From Escarpia spicata (taxonomy: Eukaryota; Annelida; Polychaeta; Sabellida; Siboglinidae): 64,000 nt of DNA. Shown in pieces: positions 24,736 through 34,678 of the stretch (its first letter is position 1; every line of letters starts with the position of its first letter). Below the pieces are notes generated by a model, which saw only the letters and a list, made by a program, of their open reading frames with translations, ran no database searches and was not told where the DNA came from. The position numbers were made by a program, and so were the translations under genes. The stretch is from NCBI GenBank assembly GCA_963995525.1, contig OZ023209.1:32546199-32610198 (forward strand). The letters run 5' to 3'.

Positions 24736-25540
24736 TTTTTGTGCAACATAATTACATTGTATTATGTATTGTGATAACTGCTACATAATATCCAATGTGT
24801 TGCATGGTTGTTTTCGACAGCGATCTCTGTTTTTTATAACGTCTTTTTGTTTTGTTGGGTTATTTATGTGAGGCAGAGATCTCGGCCTGTTTGAGTGATA
24901 TATATGTTAGCCAAATATTTCTTGTGTGTATATTGATGTATAGTTTTGTTTTGTTATTTATGTAAGCAATTCGACATTATCATCGGCAATTTCTGCGTGA
25001 TGTATACTAGTATTATTATTGCCGCCAAGATATCTACCACTGATCACTGACAGCAAATATAAATTAAATGCAAATAACACTGACTTGATAATTATTGGTA
25101 AATCAATGCAGTGTAGTTAACTTGATGTGTTTTCCCTACGCGTATTTTGAAACAGCATATCACGCCAGCAACCTCGGTGAGCAGGGGTGTCATGTAATAA
25201 ACATTTAGGTTAACTACTTCGACTTGTAACGAAGTTGTTTTATCTAAGGTAACGCTACTTTTTACCTCGTTATTTTAATTTACTTCCGCGATATATTTTC
25301 GTTACTTTTTTTCTGAACTAAGTCGCCTTATGGCGTTCCGCCCGTCAACAACATTTCATTAAACGTTTTTAAGTTAAACAAATTAGAGCTACGGTAAACT
25401 ATATTAACGCGGTGATAACTGTCACCTGTTTGTGTGAGTATTGTCAAATCTTTGGGAACAGTAAATGTGATGCGAGGCATTGACATTGTTTGTTTTGCGC
25501 CGACAACAATCGAATCGTTTCCCTTAATTCTGCCAGTCGT
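24736..25540. other. intergenic, no gene seen
   Basis: AT-rich sequence between the FAM221A promoter side and the Gypsy 3' LTR. Nothing recognised. Confidence 0.55.
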
Positions 25541-25759
25541 TATAACGATAACTGTTCATGTATATGTATATAAATTAGTCGATGTATATAACCATACTTT
25601 ATTGCTGACTTTGTTTCGTTTACACCTTGCGACAACACACACCATTGCGACAACACACACAAAACCACGTTGGCTTTTGTGTAGCCACTGGCACGCTGAT
25701 ATACACATTATTCGCCAGGTGGCGTTTCAGTTTATCACTTTAATTGTGATATCGTCACA
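25541..25759 (-). repeat. Ty3/Gypsy element 3' LTR
   Basis: On the - strand it starts TGTGACGATATCACAATT and ends CAGTTATCGTTATA, with short imperfect inverted ends (TGTGACGATA / TATCGTTATA). About 90 bp of it matches the 5' LTR remnant at 46405-46494. It contains an AATAAAG signal. A purine-rich tract lies immediately upstream. Confidence 0.85.
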
Positions 25760-25772
25760 TCCCCCTCTTTTT
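25760..25772 (-). promoter_or_regulatory. Gypsy polypurine tract
   Basis: Minus-strand AAAAAGAGGGGGA directly before the LTR start: the plus-strand primer position expected for an LTR retrotransposon. Confidence 0.8.
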
Positions 25773-25793
25773 ACAGTCAGATGTTTTACTTTT

Positions 25794-25918
25794 TCACTTC
25801 ATTTCAAAGTCTTTGAACTTTGCTGGAAGTTTCAATGGACGCCTTGGTCGTGCAACAGTCGCCGGCACACTGCATGATGAACTTATAACCATCGGCGGCA
25901 TATTGCGTGGTGAATGTA
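25794..25918 (-). pseudogene. Gypsy pol C-terminal end, cut off by the Polinton
   Basis: The pol frame that stops artificially at the right Polinton border reopens here in phase across the 6-bp duplication and stays open to TGA at 25794-25796. Its end is basic (RPRRPLKLPAKFKDF), as in Gypsy integrase C-termini. The true end of pol was therefore about 40 codons past the insertion point. Confidence 0.85.
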
Positions 25919-26190
25919 AGTAGTATATAGACGGGGCAACGGCTCGCCCCGCCCCCTTTTAGGCCTCGCTCTATGCATAAAAAACGTCCTTATCTTTTTC
26001 GGGAACATACTTATAAAAAAAAGATCAAAGGGTTTTGACGTTTTCGGGAACATACTTATAAAAAACGTGATTGATGGCCTGTCAATTTTGATTGATTACC
26101 TTTCCACCTAGCGGTTATCCCAGTGATTAATTTAGCCCTAGCGATCAACGTAGGACCTACCGTTGTGCTTACGTAAGCATTTATATAGCG
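25919..26190 (+). repeat. Polinton left terminal inverted repeat
   Basis: About 272 bp, complementary with few mismatches to 41909-42180 (for example GGCCTCGCTCTATGCATAAA and CAACGTAGGACCTACCG). Inside, GGGAACATACTTATAAAAAA occurs twice. Beyond 26174 the two ends diverge by short indels. Confidence 0.92.
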
Positions 26191-26646
26191 TACCTAGCGA
26201 CCGTTGTGCTTACGTAATATATATATATATATATATATAATATTATATAGCGTGTGCCTTTATATAACCACTACGGTTATAGTTAAAACCACTGTGGTTA
26301 TAACGGCGCTAAACCCATTGTGTGAGAATAACCCCGCTGTACCCTTATGCAGCGCGCTGAGCGATTGCAGCAGAGGTGACCTATGATCTGGCGGCCTAGT
26401 TGTGGGTGTCTGAATATAGCCGCGCGGCTAGCCGGCTCTGTGCGTTTAACGGCGTTAATTTCAGCCGTGCAGCTTAGCGGGCGCTGTCAAACTGAAACCA
26501 AATGCATGCATTCAGCGGTGAAAACGTTTAAAATCTGTACTCAGCGGCCTGGTAAGGCAGGATGCTTATGTGCGGTGGATATAGAAGAATGGGAAGCAAC
26601 ACGGTGTAAGTAATAGATTATTTTTATTAGTATATTAAATTAGAAA
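26191..26646. other. Polinton left sub-terminal region
   Basis: Contains a duplicated ACCGTTGTGCTTACGTAA motif (26160 and 26210), a (TA)n run at about 26216-26242 and short AACCACTACGGTTAT-type inverted repeats. An ORF at 26383-26613 (76 codons) has no recognisable relatives and I do not support it as a gene. Confidence 0.5.
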
Positions 26647-27116
26647 TCACGGTGGCGTGAGAACTGCCCAGGCCTTTGTAATGTTAGCGCGAGAATCCCT
26701 TCCGAGTCTACTGAGCTGCAGGAGTCGCGCGGCGCGTGAATTGTCAGAGTCAAACCGCCGCTCTAACATGGTAGAACGTCCGGCTGGTATCAAAGGCGCG
26801 TTAAAACCGCGACGTTCATACAGTTCGTCAGGGGGAATTGGTGTATGCCACAATCCGTTATGTCCTCGTATGAGGAATGACGAGGTAAGTCCACCCGGGT
26901 CGTAGTCGTCGTCGTCGGAACTGTCAGGTGTCGGTGCCTGGAGGTCGGCGGGCGGCGTGCTGCTGACAGTCGTCGGTGGCTGGCTGCGTGGCATCGGGCG
27001 GACGATACACACAGGCTTGTCGATTAGCGTTCCCCGTGTAGGCAGGTGGATTCTGTGAAATATGAATAATGCATGTGAATAATGAGGAGGCTCCCAAGAA
27101 CTAAATCACAACATGC

Positions 27117-27188
<72 letters not shown>

Positions 27189-27387
27189 GCTCCCAATCAC
27201 TGTTATTAATATAAAAGTAATTAATAAAGAATATAAATAATATAAAAAAGTAATTAATTAAAACTTACAGACTTACCGCTGTACTAAATAATAATAAATA
27301 AATAATAAATAAATAAAATAAAATAAAAACGTACCGCTGTTCTTTCGCGACGGGAGGCCCTTTCGCAGACGTTGTGCAGGAAGCCAT
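26647..27387 (-). CDS. Polinton protein of unknown function, two exons
   Basis: ATG at 27387. Exon 1 (27335-27387) encodes MASCTTSAKGPPVAKEQ and ends AACAGCG|GTACGT. Exon 2 (26647-27052) follows a TTTCACAG acceptor, and the phase (2 to 1) joins them into one 152-codon frame with no other change. The product has a Pro/Ser-rich part, an acidic run (SSDDDDYDPGG) and a C-terminal Arg/Leu-rich region; no domain is recognised. The intron contains a long (TA)n tract. The splice model rests on consensus sites and phase agreement only. Without splicing, the second exon has no ATG near its beginning. Confidence 0.6.
27120..27184. repeat. (TA)n microsatellite in Polinton intron
   Basis: Uninterrupted TA repeat of about 32 units inside the predicted intron of the first Polinton gene. 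Confidence 0.95.
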
Positions 27388-28118
27388 GATGGTATGAAAA
27401 TGAGCAACGACCGTTGCATTATTTCCTAAAGTCAGTTATGCGTTAAGTGCGCATGCGCGAAAGTGACGTAAAAAACATTGAATGCAAAGAGATCGAAATA
27501 GCAATAAACGAAAATCTAAATGCATGAAATGAAGCGTTGTATAAGCTTAGTTAGGGCTCAGGCATCTTGTGGAGTATTAATATTATAGAAATTCGATGTA
27601 AAAGTCACATTTGACAACGAATGTACTAAAGCGACCGCTGATTTTTTTCCTGAAGCGAATAACTAGAAACCGAATGGTGACGCAAAACAACTGCGGCGCG
27701 TGACGTTAATGGGGCGATAGCTTATCGCGATCGGAATGTGAAGCTAGAACAATGCCATTTCAAAAACAATACACGAACCACTAAAAACATGAATTTAAGC
27801 GTTGTGTAGGATCAGTGGGGAATAGGGATTTGTGTAGAGCCATTATATTATTGAAATTCGATGTAAATAAACGTTTGTCAACGAACGCACTACATGACCG
27901 TTCATTTTTATCCGAAAGCAAAGACATCGGAGACTAGTCAGTTATGCGTTAGAACGCATGCGTGAAATGTTGTAATAGAACCGTAGACTAGGGCGTTATC
28001 CGTAAGTGCGCATGTGCCATATGCTGTGAGGGTATAAAGCGATTGAAAAATTGCTATTAGTGTATAACGCAAGTGGTCTAACTATTACAGCTGCAGCAGA
28101 CGTCCTCCCGCCGCAACA
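27388..28118. promoter_or_regulatory. divergent intergenic region with duplicated blocks and TATA box
   Basis: Separates the leftward gene (start 27387) from the rightward gene (start 28119). Two diverged copies of one block (about 27530-27660 and 27790-27940) share AAGCGTTGT, GAAATTCGATGTAAA and the TTGACAACGAA/TTGTCAACGAA motif. A motif like AGTTATGCGTTA..GCGCATGCG recurs at about 27430, 27940 and 27990. GGTATAAAG at about 28030 is a plausible TATA box about 85 bp before the ATG. A shared promoter region is inferred. Confidence 0.55.
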
Positions 28119-28841
28119 ATGGCCGACGCTACCGAGATGACACCGAAAAAGGCTAAGACAATACGCAAGCAGGCGTCCAAGGTGGTGACTGGAGGCCAGC
28201 AGGCATCGACGTCAGCCGGAGCAGCTGGGACAACTCCCGCTGCTAAGCGCCCCGTGGTGGTTCTCGCGCCGTCAATGGGGCGTAAGCGAGGCGCCGACGA
28301 AGCGGCGTTCGAGCAGCCGGCGGTGCGGAGTGCATCGCTCGAGCGAGAGTGCAGCGCCGAGGTGTCGACGCGCGCTACATTGGTGAGTGTGAGGGAACTG
28401 GCGTGCGTTGAGAATGGCGTCTATAAGATTAAGACGCCCGTTCTTATTGAAGCTGTGTCTTATAAAGACAAGTGCACGTACAGGGGATGTTCCCGGTGCC
28501 GGCGCAAGTTGTTTCGGCAAGTCAAGGATGCCTTTATGATATGTCGAACCCATGGTGAGCAGGGCGAGGGTAAGAATTTCTTTGCGTTGCGTGTTATGGT
28601 GCGAGATGGCGATGCCGACGAAGATGAGCTTTGGCTAACGCTGTTTGACACGCAAATGGCTAATCTAGTTGAGTACAGGGCCGACTACTTGGAGGAATTA
28701 AGTGAGGAGGAATTGCGTGATACTGTGCTGGAGTTAACCGGCACGAGAGTGGAGCTCAGTGTGCGTAAGACGACGTGGCAAGGCGTGCCGTCTTATACGG
28801 TGCGTACGCTGAAGAGATACGACGACGACGATGATGACTAA
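28119..28841 (+). CDS. RPA-like OB-fold/zinc-ribbon ssDNA-binding protein (predicted)
   Basis: 240 codons. Residues 1-88 are basic, low-complexity and likely disordered. Residues 95-235 resemble the zinc-containing DNA-binding domain C of RPA70: a strand (VYKIKTPVLIEAVSYKDK), a Cys cluster (C119, C124, C127, C142 and H145, where RPA has four Cys), then FFALRVMVRDG and LWLTLFDTQMANLV, matching the OB-strand and 'F...A..L' pattern, then a helical tail and an acidic end. A role in coating single strands during protein-primed replication is inferred. A GTGAGT splice donor in phase 0 lies inside the frame at 28383 after codon 88, so spliced isoforms may replace the OB domain with tails encoded downstream. 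It is not among the core Polinton genes I know. Confidence 0.6.
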   Translation: MADATEMTPKKAKTIRKQASKVVTGGQQASTSAGAAGTTPAAKRPVVVLAPSMGRKRGADEAAFEQPAVRSASLERECSAEVSTRATLVSVRELACVENGVYKIKTPVLIEAVSYKDKCTYRGCSRCRRKLFRQVKDAFMICRTHGEQGEGKNFFALRVMVRDGDADEDELWLTLFDTQMANLVEYRADYLEELSEEELRDTVLELTGTRVELSVRKTTWQGVPSYTVRTLKRYDDDDDD

Positions 28842-28866
28842 TGTGTTTCTTGTGTTGTTTGTGTAG

Positions 28867-29001
28867 GAGTGCCCGCTGGTATCGTTGTTGACGCGTAAAC
28901 CGACGAGTGACGAATCTGCTCGCCTACTAGCCGAGATAGCCGAAAATTATATAATGGCATGGTGCTCAGCTTACGAAGCGGCGAACTTATTTAAAGCATG
29001 A
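28867..29001 (+). CDS. candidate alternative 3' exon A (44 codons)
   Basis: Follows TTGTTTGTGTAG and is open in phase 0 (start ECPLVSLLTRK) to TGA at 28999. It has no ATG of its own at the start and looks helical. It could be joined to the phase-0 donor at 28383. No homologue recognised. Confidence 0.4.
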   Translation, partial: ECPLVSLLTRKPTSDESARLLAEIAENYIMAWCSAYEAANLFKA

Positions 29002-29017
29002 CAATTTTCTTCTGTAG

Positions 29018-29185
29018 GAGTTCCGGCGCGTGCTGCTGGACATGTTAGCGAACAACGAGAGTATGCGTGCAAGGTATGCGGAGGTTGCCTTGTTCGTACA
29101 AACACTGCTGGACCGGGAAGTGGCGCATAGTGAGACGATAGACGCTGTGCTTCTGGGTCGTGTTGCTAAAAAAGGGGCGGACTAA
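29018..29185 (+). CDS. candidate alternative 3' exon B (55 codons)
   Basis: Preceded by a pyrimidine-rich TTTTCTTCTGTAG acceptor and open in phase 0 (EFRRVLLDMLANNESMRARY) to TAA at 29183. Predicted helical/coiled. The stretch RARYAEVALFVQTLLD is related to RAKLYAEAFIQTPMDD in unit C, so the two units look like duplicates. Confidence 0.45.
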   Translation, partial: EFRRVLLDMLANNESMRARYAEVALFVQTLLDREVAHSETIDAVLLGRVAKKGAD

Positions 29186-29208
29186 TCATTAAAAGTGTGT
29201 ATTTGTAG

Positions 29209-29343
29209 AGGGCGGAGCGGCTTGAACGTGAAAACGCCGCTGAGGTAGCCGAGTTCGAGAGACTACTAGTGAACTACGACAATGCGGTGCGTGCAAAATT
29301 GTATGCGGAGGCGTTCATACAAACACCGATGGACGATAGATAA
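29209..29343 (+). CDS. candidate alternative 3' exon C (44 codons)
   Basis: Preceded by GTGTGTATTTGTAG and open in phase 0 (RAERLERENAAEVAEFERLL) to TAA at 29341. Heptad-like charged helix, partly homologous to unit B. Confidence 0.45.
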   Translation, partial: RAERLERENAAEVAEFERLLVNYDNAVRAKLYAEAFIQTPMDDR

Positions 29344-29400
29344 TAATGTAGAAAGCACCGCTACAGCGAGATGCGGCCTAATTATAATGTGTGTTTGTAG

Positions 29401-29424
29401 GCAGAGACTGACGGTAAAGATTAG
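29401..29424 (+). CDS. candidate alternative 3' exon D (7 codons)
   Basis: Acceptor GTGTGTTTGTAG, then AETDGKD and TAG in phase 0. Very short; listed because it repeats the arrangement of units A-C. Confidence 0.25.
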   Translation, partial: AETDGKD

Positions 29425-29446
29425 TAGGACATGTTTTATGCGGTAG

Positions 29447-30043
29447 GGGTGCGTGCGTAGCGATAACGAGTTGGACGTTATCATCGAGGAGGCGCTTGGC
29501 GTACCACACATCGAACCGCCGACGTACGACATGCACACGCCGTCGCCAACAACGCCGGAAGTGATACAACGTAAAGTCGTCGCGACGGGTCGGGGTCAGT
29601 TGGCCTGCCGCTATGAGCGGCATGCGATGGCCCTCTTCGCCGAACAACTCGGTGAGACGATTCTGCAGAAGGCGCGCGATCGATGCGGCGCGTGCGAGGT
29701 CAATGAAGGCTGCCCGTACGTACATATGGTCGGCTATCGTGCGGGTCGGCCGATTCGTGTGTACACACAGTGCTACGACAACGTGTCTGACCTCGTCACG
29801 CGACACTTCAACGCCGTGTTCGAGACGTGTCTACATCAATCATTGATACCGACCTTCACGCGTCTCGTGCGTCTACTGCACGTTAAGGCGAACGGTCAGC
29901 AGCAACCTGGACGTGCGGGGGAACTCTATCTGGTCCAGTTCGTGTCGGACTGGCTGCTAGGCACGGACTGGCGCGATTTCGTCAAGAGCGCTCTACTAGA
30001 ATCGGCCGTTCACGTGTACATCCAGTGCCGAAGCGGTCTCTAA
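29447..30043 (+). CDS. Polinton Cys-containing protein or 3' exon E, unknown function
   Basis: Open frame of 198 codons after a GCGGTAG acceptor-like site, again in phase 0 (GCVRSDNELDVIIEEA). No ATG occurs before codon 33, so either it is spliced to an upstream leader or starts at an internal Met. The C-terminal 130 residues look globular, with RDRCGACEVNEGCPYVH (four Cys/His ligand candidates) and a hydrophobic helical end (QFVSDWLLG). I recognise no family. Its position next to the replication genes suggests, but does not show, a role in replication. Confidence 0.55.
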   Translation, partial: GCVRSDNELDVIIEEALGVPHIEPPTYDMHTPSPTTPEVIQRKVVATGRGQLACRYERHAMALFAEQLGETILQKARDRCGACEVNEGCPYVHMVGYRAGRPIRVYTQCYDNVSDLVTRHFNAVFETCLHQSLIPTFTRLVRLLHVKANGQQQPGRAGELYLVQFVSDWLLGTDWRDFVKSALLESAVHVYIQCRSGL

Positions 30044-30396
30044 TCCGCATGAACACTTGAACATTACTGCTAGAAAAGTTGCTTTCTCGATTTACTTTAA
30101 AAAAATTAAGCGCTTGTTTTAATAAAAATCGCGCTTTGCTAATAGGAAGAAAACCTTGTACGGTACGCTTAATAAAACGTTGAAAATGTACGTTCCGTTT
30201 CCGAGTTACTTAACAAAACACCACACCACACAACATTAGGGTCGACCCACCACCACCCCACGTTACTTAACGCACTACTGCGCATGTCCACACGTCACAC
30301 ACGATAGCAATGCGCATGTCCGTACAACATCCACCACCACCACCACCACAGCACCCTGTTATAATAGTGGTGCTCGAAAAAATAGCAGCCAAAAGT
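30044..30396. promoter_or_regulatory. region upstream of Polinton polymerase
   Basis: AT-rich left part, then CACCACCACC runs and a repeated GCGCATGTCC (30281 and 30312), then TATAATAG at about 30359. Probably holds the polymerase promoter; no gene seen. Confidence 0.45.
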
Positions 30397-33300
30397 ATGC
30401 CGACTCCTCCTACTAGATAGCAATGTCCGAAATGCGGTACTTATTTCGCGAAACAATCGAAGTTAGAGAGACACGCGAAGAGTTCGAAACGATGCGGGGA
30501 TAACGCGCTATGCGTAAAAGACGAGTGTCCGAAATGCGGCGCAACGTACTGTACGCGCGCCGTTATGCTACGACACCTGAGAGATACGTGCGGTCCCAAT
30601 CCACCGGTCGACAACGACGCTCTACAGCGCGTCGTGGACGAACATCGACGTAGCATAGAGACGTCGATAGCGCGCGGTGCTGTACAGTCCCGCTACAACT
30701 ATCGAATGATCGCCTGTACGAGTACGCGGGTGCTCGAACCGCGTCTGAGGGTTATGTTTCGCGAACAAAGGAACGCGTTTAAAATTAACGTGAGCTATGG
30801 TTTCGTGTTACGTCACAAGGTGTCGGGTCGTTACCGCTATTTTCATTCGTCCTGTAACTGCTGCGGTCGCCTCCTCGAAACGCCCGCCCTCGTTATCGAT
30901 AGCCGTTCCTTCGAACGCTTCCTCGACGTCGTGCGCACGACCGACGTACTACAGTACATCATCGCGCAGCGCCCCGACTCGGGGTGGGTGGTCGAGCTCG
31001 TAACGAACGCCACCTACTTCGTGAACGCCATCCTAAACCATCCTATCGGGTGCGTTGGCACCGCGCTCCCCGCCTACGTGCGCAACAACAAGCACTTACT
31101 GACGTTGACGAACGATCGTCGGGGCACGCCCTACGACGACCATCTATGCCTCTTCCGGTGCATCGGTCTCCACCTGCAAGGCGGTCGACGACGCGGAACG
31201 CGGAATGGTCCCAGAATAAATTCGACCCGTTTAACGAGAATCGCTAAACGACTGCACGCGCGCTACGCTTCGACGACGTCGAACGGCGTGCGCCTGAACG
31301 AACTGGAACGCGTGGAGACGGTTTTCGGCATCATCGTCGCCGTCTATCGACTGACGGAGGCTGGCGCCGCCGAACTAGTCCGTCGCTCGCTCGAAAAGCA
31401 CCCCACGACCCTGAACGTCAACCTGTACGAGACGCACTTCTCGTACATAAGCGACCTGCGCGCGTACGCGAAAACGTACAAGTGCTCGAAATACGGCAAC
31501 TGCCTCTGGCGGTGCCCGTCGGATTTATGACGTCACGAAGCGACGTGCGAAGGTTACGTTCGTCACGTGTTTCCCGGCGATGTCTACCGACCGACGCCGT
31601 CCGTGTATCAACGGCTCGACGACGAAGGCATCGACGTCGGCGGCGACGACCTGCGCTACTATCTGTACCGCGCGACCTTCGATTTTCAATGCTATTTTGC
31701 CGCCAACGATCTGCCGCCGGATACCGACAAATGCCGGTGGCAAGCGCGACACGAACTGCTCAGCGTGAGCGTCGCGTCGAATGTGCCCGGACACGAAGCG
31801 GCGCGCTGTTACGTCACGACCGGTGATTCGGCCGAACTAGCGCGCCGCCTCATCGACGACCTGGAAGCCGTGAGCGCGGCGGCGTGCACGGCTCTTCGCC
31901 CCCGCTATGACGCGGTCTTCGTGGCGCTCGACGCGCTCGAAGACGACTGGCGGCGAAGACGATGCGACGACGACAACGATGCGTCACCGTACGCCGCACT
32001 CGCCGACCGCCTGTGGACGCACCTTCGTCAAATGCCCGTACTGGACTTCAACAGCGGTAAGTACGATTTGAATGTCGTCAAAAAGTACTTGACCCCCCTA
32101 CTCATAACCGACGACGCGCAGCACACATCGTCGGCGTTCACCATTAAACGACAGAACAATTACATGTGCCTGACGACGTCGACGTTGAAATTCCTCGATA
32201 TAGCTAATTACCTCGCGCCCGGTGTCAGCAACGAGCGCTATCTGAAAGCGTACGGCTGCGCGGCGACGAAGGGGTACTTTCCGTACGTATACATCGACGC
32301 GTTGACGCGCCTGGACGAGACCGTCCTGCCGCCCGCGAGACTTTCTACAGCCACCTGAAACGCGAGGGAATCTCCGCGGAGGCGTACGAAATTTGTGCGA
32401 CGGCGTGGCGTGACGAACGCATGACGACGATGCGCGATTTACTAATCTGGTATAATAACCGAGATGTGGCGCCGTTTCTTGAGGCCCTCGAGCGGCAGTT
32501 CGACTTATATCGCCGCCAGCGCATCGACATGTTCAAGGACGCCATCAGCGTACCGGGATTGACGTTGTTGTACCTATTCAACGACCTGCCGCTGTCAATC
32601 CATTTCTCTCTGTTCAACGAACCGAACAAAGACCTGCACCGCCTACTGCAGTCCCAGATCGTCGGCGGCCCATCGATCATCTTCGCGCGTCATCACGAGG
32701 CCGGCGTGACGTCGATTCGAGGCTGCAACAACAGCCCGAGTCGTTCGATAGTAGGCTATGACGCGAACGGCCTCTATCTATCGGCGATGATGCGGGAGAT
32801 GCCGACGGGTTGGTACACGCGCCGACGCGCCGAGAACGACTTTCGAGCGGAACGCGTGCACCGCTACAGTCGTATGACCGTGGAGTGGTTGATGTACGAG
32901 GCGGAACGGACCGACACTCGTATACGGCACCAGTTGAACGGACGCGAGAGGCGCGTCGGCAAGTACCGAGTCGACGGTTGGTGCGCCGCCACGCGAACGG
33001 CGTATCAATTTCACGGCTGCTATTTCCACGGCTGCCCGACGTGCCAGACGCACGTGACGACGAACGCCGTCAACGGTCGACCGATGACAACGCTGTACGC
33101 CGAGACGATCGCCGTGAACGGCCTACCTACGCCGCCACGTCGACGCCGTCGTCGAAATGTGGGAGTGCCAGTGGCGAGTCGTGCGACCCCCCACGGTGCC
33201 GACACCGCCGACGCGTCACGATGGCAACCATCGGGGCGGTGTACGCGCTCGACGATACTGGAGGGTGTACGCGACGGCTCTCTGTTCGGCCTCGTGTAGT

Positions 33301-34496
33301 GCGATATCGCCGTGCCGGAAGCGCTGCGCGCCAAGTTCGCCGAAATGCAGCCCGTGTTCAAGAACGTCGATATCACGCGCGACGATCTCAGCCCGTTCAT
33401 GCGCCGCTACGCCGAGTCGCACGACCTACTCACCCGACCTCAACGGACGCTCGTCGGTAGCTACTTCGGCACGGCGATCATGCTCGCCACGCCCCTCATA
33501 CGCTGGTATCTGGAGCACGGGTTCGTCGTCGCGCGCATCTACCAGGTGATCGAGTACACGCCGATCGCGTGCTTTCGCCGCTTCGGCGACACGGTGTCAA
33601 CGGCGCGACGCGAGGGCGACGTCGACCCCGACAAATCGATCATCGCCGACACCTTTAAACTACTCGGCAATAGTTCGTATGGGAAAACGATTACGCGCGT
33701 CGATCGGCACCGGGATATCAAGTACGCCACGCCGATCGGCGCCTCGCAACTCGTCAACAACCGGCGCTTCCGGCAAATCGACGTCGTCGTCGTCGACGAG
33801 CTGTACGAGGTGGCGCTGAATAAGCGCACCGTCGTCTACGGCCTGCCTATCCAAATCGGCTATTTCGTGTATCAATACGCGAAATTGAGAATGCTCGAGT
33901 TCTACTACGATTTCGTCGACGCCTACATTCCCCGCCCGCTCTTCCAGTACTGCGCTATGGACACCGACTCGGCGTACATCGCCCTCGCGGGCCACGACAT
34001 AGACGCGCTCGTACCGGAAGCGCTGCGCGAACACTACTTCCGGAATCGTTCGCTCTGGTTTCCGGCCGAATGCTGCGAAGCGCACGTGGACGCGTACGTA
34101 CGATGCCGCGTCGCCGGACTGGCGTGGGAGGGTGGGGGCGACTGCTGCGCGCGCCGATGTCTGTTCGATCGTCGAACGCCGGGTCTCTTCAAAGAAGAGT
34201 GGCGCGGCGACGGAGTCGTGGCGCTGTGCAGCAAGACGTACTACTGCTTCGGCGGCGACAACGGCGCGAAATACAGCACGAAGGGTCTGAGCAAACGTCA
34301 GAACGCCGACATCGACGAGAACACTTTCCTCGCCGTAATGCGCGACCGACGCAGCGGCGTCGGCTGGAACCGCGGCTTCCAGGTGAAAGACTGGTCCGTG
34401 TTGACGTACGTTCAAGAGCGCGCGGCGTTGAGCTAATTCTACGCTAAACGCCGCGTGCTCGACTACGGCGTCACCACGGCACCGATACTCGTCTAA
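30397..34496 (+). pseudogene. protein-primed DNA polymerase B (Polinton), broken
   Basis: Replicative polymerase of the element, about 1,365 codons. Two C2H2-like fingers (CPKCGTYFAKQSKLERH; CPKCGATYCTRAVMLRHL) come first, then an N-terminal domain, a further CPSDL..HEATC finger, an exonuclease segment (DFNSGKYDLNVVKKY, ~32045), motif A GYDANGLYLSAM (D at 32760), motif B KLLGNSSYGKTIT (~33656) and motif C MDTDSAY (33957). Catalytic Asp residues are present. Breaks: TAG at 30418, TGA at 31528, a one-base loss in a C run near 32336, two or more compensating shifts between 33115 and 33240, TAG at 33297, and TAA at 34434 with the conserved frame continuing to 34496. The product cannot be full length without recoding, so it is best called a pseudogene. 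Confidence 0.92.
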
Positions 34497-34678
34497 CTCG
34501 TATACGAACAACAACAACAACTAACTCGTCTAACTCGCCTAACCTAACCTAGGGGTGGGGGGCCGCCTAGGGGTAGGGTTCTGTATGTATGTATGTATTT
34601 AGGTAGGGTAATAAAAAAAAATTGCGTACATTTTTTGTCATCGTTTTTTATTACTACTATACACGTAAAAGCGAAGCG
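34497..34678. terminator. convergent polyadenylation region
   Basis: Short spacer where the rightward and leftward gene blocks meet. AATAAA on + at 34610-34615 serves the polymerase side; AATAAA on - (TTTATT at 34647-34652) lies just beyond the protease stop. Confidence 0.7.

Noticed and set aside
26383..26613. 76-codon ORF near the Polinton left end
   Set aside because: No homology, no splice or promoter support, and it lies in a repeat-rich sub-terminal region.
33020..34520. Long antisense and alternate-frame ORFs over the polymerase and capsid genes
   Set aside because: GC-rich, RNY-biased coding DNA leaves shadow frames open; none carries a recognisable domain.
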